Shown here one piece after another: positions 59,793 through 64,000 of a stretch of DNA of 64,000 bases (position 1 is the first letter of the stretch; every line of letters starts with the position of its first letter). The DNA lies in assembly GCF_020251205.1 (NCBI RefSeq), contig NZ_JAIWYX010000005.1, forward strand, positions 248,001 through 312,000, read 5' to 3'. The stretch is from Arthrobacter sp. M4 (GTDB lineage: Bacteria; Actinomycetota; Actinomycetes; Actinomycetales; Micrococcaceae). The notes under the pieces are model-generated. The model made no database searches. It saw only the letters and a list, made by a program, of their open reading frames with translations, and had not been told where the DNA came from. Made by a program: the position numbers and the translations under genes.

Positions 59793-60761
59793 ATGGAATA
59801 CACCCGCCTGGGAACCACCGGCCTCCAGGTGAGCCGGATCGCGCTGGGCTGCATGAGTTATGGCAACCCCGGCACCGGATTGCACGGCTGGACCCTCGAC
59901 GAGGACGCCGCCCAGCCCTTCTTCCGCCAGGCCGTGGAATTTGGCGTCACGTTCTGGGACACCGCGAACGTTTACCAGCAAGGCAGTTCCGAGGAATTCA
60001 TCGGCCGCGCAATCGGCCGCTATTCCCGCCGCGAAGACATTGTCCTTGCCACGAAAGTTTCCGGGAAGATGCACGACGGTCCGGGCGGGAAGGGCCTGTC
60101 CCGTAAAGCAATCCTCGAGCAGATCGATGCCTCGCTCACCCGCCTTGGAACCGACTATGTGGATCTTTACTACATCCACCGGTTCGACCCGGATACCCCG
60201 GCGGAGGAGACGATGGAGGCACTGCACGACGTCGTTAAGGCAGGGAAAGTGCGCTACCTTGGCGCCTCGTCGATGTGGGCGTGGCAATTGGCCAAGCTGC
60301 AGCACGCCGCGAAATACGGCGGATGGACACGTTTTGGCGCGATGCAGGACCAATACAACCTCCTCAAACGCGAGGAAGAACGGGAAATGATCCCACTCTG
60401 TGCCGACCTTGGTGTTGGGCTGGTGCCTTACTCGCCGCAAGGCAAGGGCCGGCTCACACGCCCGTGGGGACAACAGACTGCGAGGTCCGATGTGGACGCT
60501 GTCGCCAGGACTTTTGACAGCCCCGCTGACCAGCCAATCATCGAAGCAGTGGAACGCGTCGCCGATGCGCGGGGAGTCTCCATGGCACAGATCGCGCTGT
60601 CGTGGGTCCTGCGAAACCCTGCGGTCTCCGCCCCGATCGTTGGCGCCACCAAGCCACACCATCTGGCCGACGCCGTCGCTGCGCTTGACGTACGGCTGAG
60701 CGACGAGGAAGTCGCCCAACTCGAGGCGCCTTACCGGCCGCAGTCACCCTACTGGTACTGA
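59793..60761 (+). CDS. Aldo/keto reductase
   Basis: 322-residue NADPH-dependent TIM barrel. RIALGCMSYGNPG, FWDTANVYQQGSSEEFIGRAI (catalytic Asp and Tyr), LATKVSGKMHD (catalytic Lys) and YYIHRFDPDTP (catalytic His) form the complete active site. The C-terminal NADPH loop reads GATKPHHLADAV. It resembles YajO/PdxI-like reductases. AGGAG precedes ATG 59793 directly after the tandem repeats. Confidence 0.92.
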   Translation: MEYTRLGTTGLQVSRIALGCMSYGNPGTGLHGWTLDEDAAQPFFRQAVEFGVTFWDTANVYQQGSSEEFIGRAIGRYSRREDIVLATKVSGKMHDGPGGKGLSRKAILEQIDASLTRLGTDYVDLYYIHRFDPDTPAEETMEALHDVVKAGKVRYLGASSMWAWQLAKLQHAAKYGGWTRFGAMQDQYNLLKREEEREMIPLCADLGVGLVPYSPQGKGRLTRPWGQQTARSDVDAVARTFDSPADQPIIEAVERVADARGVSMAQIALSWVLRNPAVSAPIVGATKPHHLADAVAALDVRLSDEEVAQLEAPYRPQSPYWY

Positions 60762-60965
60762 CGTCCCCAGTGGTACTGATTGCGGACAGCCGCTAGTTAG
60801 CTGGAGAAAACAGCGACCCGCCGCCTCCACCCGAACCCCGGCCGAGGGTCAAGGGAAGGGCGACGGGTCGCCGTCGTACTGCCATGGAAGATCCCTGACC
60901 TGGCAGCGTTTCTTGCCCAAGACGCCGTACAGTGCCGGCACGGCGCCCCGGAACTGCTGGCGGCC

Positions 60966-61694
60966 TCAGTCCGCCAGCAGGCGGCCCCACCTTGGTGCGA
61001 GCAAGGGGGCGCCGGCAAGCTTGAGGGAGTGCCATAAGGTCACGGCCACGGAGTCGAGCACCGGCACGCCGGTACGCTCCTCGACGTCGGCCGCAATGTT
61101 GGCACCGTACAGATTCGTGCAGAGGTACACCAAGGCATCGGGCTTGGCAGCGGCGAGCTCCAAGGACCCCGGCAGCATCTCCTGGTCCGTGACGCGGGCA
61201 AAGGACTCGTTGTGGCTGAGGTCCAGGTGGCGGTGGTCGATCGTCTTGATGCCTTCCCGGGCGTAGGACTCGATCACAGCCTCGTTGACGTCGCCTGTGT
61301 AGGGCGTGAACAGGCCAATCCGCTCGGTGCCGAATTCCTTGAAGGCGGCCAGGTACGCGAGGGTGGACGTCGTGGCCGGGATGCCGGTGGCGTCCGTGAT
61401 TTCGGCGACCAGCTCGTGATCGTGCGTCGCTCCAAGCCATGATCCGGAGGTGCCGTTCCAGGCAATGACATCCACTTCCGACGTCGCCAGCAGCTCTGCC
61501 GCGGCACGCATCCCGGCGGCGTCGAACTGCTTGTCAGACGATTCATCCAATGCGATCCGGGTGACATTGATCCGGGTGAAGTGCAGCGTGACGTCGCGGC
61601 GCTCGCCCAGGATGCGGTAGCTCTGCGGTTCCAGGCATGTATTGGAGGACGGCACGATCATGCCGATTCGGATGGGACGGGTTGTCGAAGGCAT
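60966..61694 (-). CDS. Maleate isomerase/arylmalonate decarboxylase-like protein
   Basis: 242 residues of the Asp/Glu racemase superfamily. IGMIVPSSNTCLEPQSY opens the maleate-isomerase/AMDase branch. The first catalytic cysteine position is glycine (G81 in WNGTSGSWLG), while the second is kept (C192 in VYLCTNLYGA). This single-Cys layout is that of arylmalonate decarboxylase, where true racemases and maleate isomerase have two. ATG 61694 follows AAGGAACCTCCT. It is the third gene of the hydantoinase operon, 10 bases after it. Confidence 0.78.
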   Translation of the reverse strand: MPSTTRPIRIGMIVPSSNTCLEPQSYRILGERRDVTLHFTRINVTRIALDESSDKQFDAAGMRAAAELLATSEVDVIAWNGTSGSWLGATHDHELVAEITDATGIPATTSTLAYLAAFKEFGTERIGLFTPYTGDVNEAVIESYAREGIKTIDHRHLDLSHNESFARVTDQEMLPGSLELAAAKPDALVYLCTNLYGANIAADVEERTGVPVLDSVAVTLWHSLKLAGAPLLAPRWGRLLAD

Positions 61695-61704
61695 AGGAGG
61701 TTCC

Positions 61705-63144
61705 TTAGGAGACTGCGGAAAAAGGCGCGGCGGGCAGAGATAGCGGAGCAACGGCGTCGCGGTGCTCGGTGAAACCGTTGCGGGCCACGAAGCGGCCCAC
61801 CGGGCCCGGATCGTGGAAACCGTCCGCGTCCAAAACCACCCGCCCGTTGGAAACGACGACGGCGGGCCAGCCGCGCAGCGTGAGGCCGTCGAACGGAGAG
61901 AAGTCCGTGCCCATATGAAGCGAATTGCCGTCCACCGACCGAGACTCGGACGGGTCAAGGATCACCAGGTCGGCGTCGAAGCCTTCTGCGATCACACCCT
62001 TGCCGGGCACCGCGTTGATCCGGGCCGGACCGGCAGCGAAAACTTCCACGAAGTCCTCAACGGCGGCACCGGCGTCGAGCATTGCGGTGAAAGTGACCGG
62101 CATCCGGGTCTCTACGCCCGGTAGGCCGTGCGGCATAAAGCGGACATCGTCCGTGCGCTCGCGCTTCTGGGACAGGTCGTAGCAGGAGTGGTCTGAGGAG
62201 ATGGTGTGGACAGCGCCCGCGGCCAGCCGTTCCTTGAGCGCCGAAACGGTCTGGGCGTCACGCATCGGAGGGCAGCACGCGTACCACTCGGGGAAACGGC
62301 CCGCGTACACGGAGTCGTCCAGCGTGATGTAGTGCGGGCACGTCTCGGAGTAGGCATCCTGGCCGCGGCGGCGGGCCTGGCTCACCAGGTCTACGGCGCC
62401 GGGCGTGGACTGGTGGACAAAGTACACGGGAGCGCCGGCGTACTCAGCCATAGCGAGGGTCTCCTTGACCGAGATCTCCTCGGCCAGGCCCGGCCGCGTC
62501 CGGTGCAGGTGCTCGATGCCAATGAGCCCGTCCGCCGCGTGCTGCTCAGTGCAGTCCGCAACGATGGCATCGTGCTCGGCGTGGATGTATGTCAGGCCAT
62601 CCAGGCGAACCATCTCGCGCATGACCTTGAGGATGGTGTCGCCGTCGGCCATGGTAGTGCCGCGGTTGGTGGTGTACATCTTCACGGAACGCACACCCTC
62701 TGTGGCCATTTGCTCCAGCTGCCACGGCACGGTTTCGTCCCACTGGACCACGGCGCCGTGCAGGGCGACGTCGCAACGGGATGCCCGGGCGAGCGCTTTC
62801 TTGTGGAGGATGGCTTGGAGCGGGCTCTCCTGTGCATCGCGGGGGATGCCAAAGTCGATGATGGTGGTGGTGCCACCCCAAAGGGCCGCCGTCGACGTGA
62901 CTTGGAAGTCGTCCAGGGTGCGGTACCGGCCGGTCACCTGCGCCACATGGCAGTGGCCGTCCACGCCGCCGGGGATGACCATCTTGCCGCTTGCATCAAT
63001 GGTGTGCTGCGCTTCGGGGACCGGCTGGGCGGCGTCGAGCAGTTGTTGGATTTTGCCACCGTCCACCACCACATGGGCGGTGTGCCGGCCAAAGCTGTTG
63101 ACGACAATCCCGTTGGCAATAACGAGTTCAGGGATGTGGGACAT
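61705..63144 (-). CDS. Dihydropyrimidinase/hydantoinase
   Basis: 479-residue cyclic amidohydrolase. Metal ligands are H64 and H66 (DGHCHVAQ), the carboxylated lysine K155 (VKMYTTN), H188 (YIHAEH), H244 (FVHQS) and D318 (SSDHS), so the binuclear centre is complete. It opens hydantoin, dihydropyrimidine or allantoin-type rings to carbamoyl acids. ATG 63144 is ten bases after a hydantoin-racemase-like gene, and a maleate-isomerase-like gene follows. No carbamoylase is present within the window. Confidence 0.9.
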   Translation of the reverse strand: MSHIPELVIANGIVVNSFGRHTAHVVVDGGKIQQLLDAAQPVPEAQHTIDASGKMVIPGGVDGHCHVAQVTGRYRTLDDFQVTSTAALWGGTTTIIDFGIPRDAQESPLQAILHKKALARASRCDVALHGAVVQWDETVPWQLEQMATEGVRSVKMYTTNRGTTMADGDTILKVMREMVRLDGLTYIHAEHDAIVADCTEQHAADGLIGIEHLHRTRPGLAEEISVKETLAMAEYAGAPVYFVHQSTPGAVDLVSQARRRGQDAYSETCPHYITLDDSVYAGRFPEWYACCPPMRDAQTVSALKERLAAGAVHTISSDHSCYDLSQKRERTDDVRFMPHGLPGVETRMPVTFTAMLDAGAAVEDFVEVFAAGPARINAVPGKGVIAEGFDADLVILDPSESRSVDGNSLHMGTDFSPFDGLTLRGWPAVVVSNGRVVLDADGFHDPGPVGRFVARNGFTEHRDAVAPLSLPAAPFSAVS

Positions 63145-63154
63145 CGGTGTCCTC

Positions 63155-63970
63155 CTACTTGGAAACGGAATGGTCGACGGCGGCAGCCGGCTCGGTGAGG
63201 GAGTTCTGCGCTGCGGTCAGCGCGGCGTCGAGGGTCGGCGACAGACCCCGACGGCGCTTGGCCGGCGGCGGTGCGAACGCTCCCTGGCGGTGCGGACCCG
63301 ACTTGAGCGCCACGATGGCTTCCGTCATCCGGATTCCCGCGGAGATACCGTCGACCACGGGGACAGGGATCTGGCCCTCCAACTCGCGGGCCAGCCCGGC
63401 GAGCGGCGCTCCGGCGAGAATAACGACGTCGGCCCCGTCCTCGGTGACGGCCTGCCGGCTGAGTGCCAGGAGTGTGTCCTTGAAATCGGCTTGCACGGAG
63501 CCGATTCCGTTGAGGGACTCGTTGATCGAGCGGATCGAGGCGAGCCGGCCGCCGAGGCCAAAGTGCTCTACGCAGTCCCGGTACCAGGCTTTGATGCGGT
63601 CCGAGATGGCGATGATGGAAAAGCGGTGGCCTTGAAGGGCTGCGGCGCAGAGCGCTGCTTCCGTGATGCCGATGACCGGAATGTCGGTAAGTTCTTTGAG
63701 GGCAGGCATGCCCGGGTCGCCGAAGGCGGCAACTACCACCCCGTCAACGCTGCCGCCGTCGTCCTTTTGTCCGGCGGCGTATTCGGCGATGATTTCGGCG
63801 ACGGCGCCGGCGGCTATGAGCGACTCGAAGCGGGTTTCGATGTATTCCACACCGTAGGCTGCCGTGCGCACCACAAGTTTGGTGTCCGGTCCGGCCGAGC
63901 GTAGGGCCTCGGTCTCAATCAGCGCTGTGACATCGTCACTGATGTTGGGGTTGATGACTAGCAGTTTCAT
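63155..63970 (-). CDS. Hydantoin-racemase-like protein lacking both catalytic cysteines
   Basis: 271 residues of the Asp/Glu/hydantoin racemase family. It begins KLLVINPNISDDVT, the normal HyuE opening. The segment equivalent to ACFGDPG reads AAFGDPG (Ala82), and the second, usually GCAG, reads AGAPLAG (Gly187), so neither catalytic Cys is present. A Pro/Arg/Ala tail of about 40 residues extends beyond the family core. ATG 63970 follows GGAAGAGAAC. It is the first gene of the operon visible; more genes may lie beyond the right edge. Confidence 0.8.
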   Translation of the reverse strand: MKLLVINPNISDDVTALIETEALRSAGPDTKLVVRTAAYGVEYIETRFESLIAAGAVAEIIAEYAAGQKDDGGSVDGVVVAAFGDPGMPALKELTDIPVIGITEAALCAAALQGHRFSIIAISDRIKAWYRDCVEHFGLGGRLASIRSINESLNGIGSVQADFKDTLLALSRQAVTEDGADVVILAGAPLAGLARELEGQIPVPVVDGISAGIRMTEAIVALKSGPHRQGAFAPPPAKRRRGLSPTLDAALTAAQNSLTEPAAAVDHSVSK

Positions 63971-64000
63971 GTTCTCTTCCGATGTAGCTGTGGTTCCGTC

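Overview
The window is GC-rich, densely coding DNA, read here as the chromosome of a soil actinobacterium of the Arthrobacter/Paenarthrobacter type (Micrococcaceae). Support for this: frequent GTG and TTG starts, gene ends overlapping by 1, 4, 8 or 11 bases, an NAD(P) transhydrogenase split as pntAA-pntAB-pntB, an LCP cell-wall protein, a zinc-free L36 paralogue under a Zur-type box, and many aromatic and sugar catabolic operons each with its own regulator. I see no rRNA, tRNA, CRISPR array, transposase or integrase. The genus is an inference from gene content.

Layout. 1-5.7 kb: MHS-type MFS transporter with an acyl-CoA ligase, a DctA-like dicarboxylate carrier, a DUF1508-like protein and a universal stress protein. 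5.7-10.9 kb: a coupled pair of small genes with a phage-protein-like member, a fatty-acid desaturase next to cspA, an alpha/beta hydrolase, a secreted protein with a small membrane partner, and an AhpD-like protein. 10.9-17 kb: MFS exporter, LCP protein, thioredoxin reductase, SnoaL-like and coiled-coil proteins, a 36-residue membrane peptide and an NmrA-type quinone reductase. 17-25.5 kb: a LacI-controlled carbohydrate cluster (BNR-type beta-propeller protein, LacI, CUT1 ABC importer without its own ATPase, cytosolic DUF5060/DUF4038-like glycosidase, SDR). 25.5-30.1 kb: kinase and TetR divergent from an APC permease and an amidohydrolase, around a 21-bp perfect palindrome.

30.6-41.3 kb is a complete shikimate/3-dehydroshikimate to protocatechuate to beta-ketoadipate operon: shikimate dehydrogenase, 3-dehydroshikimate dehydratase, pcaH-G-B-D-C-F-I-J and an IclR regulator. 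Almost every junction overlaps. It should deliver succinyl-CoA and acetyl-CoA. 41.5-46.9 kb: pntAA-AB-B, a methyltransferase, a small acidic protein, and a Zur-type unit with a P-loop-less CobW-like protein and L36.

47-55.9 kb is the most novel-looking block: an IclR gene divergent from an eight-gene operon of LLM flavin monooxygenase, flavin reductase, SnoaL-like protein, a glycine-betaine-type ABC importer, a DapA-family aldolase/dehydratase and an aldehyde dehydrogenase. It looks like uptake and oxidative breakdown of an unidentified, probably quaternary or N-substituted compound. A TGTTC-N7-GAACA palindrome sits just before it and recurs before the shikimate/pca operon. 56-60.8 kb: redox and stress genes plus four 16-bp tandem repeats before an aldo/keto reductase. 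61-64 kb: a hydantoinase flanked by two Asp/Glu-racemase-superfamily proteins with altered catalytic cysteines; this operon runs off the right edge.
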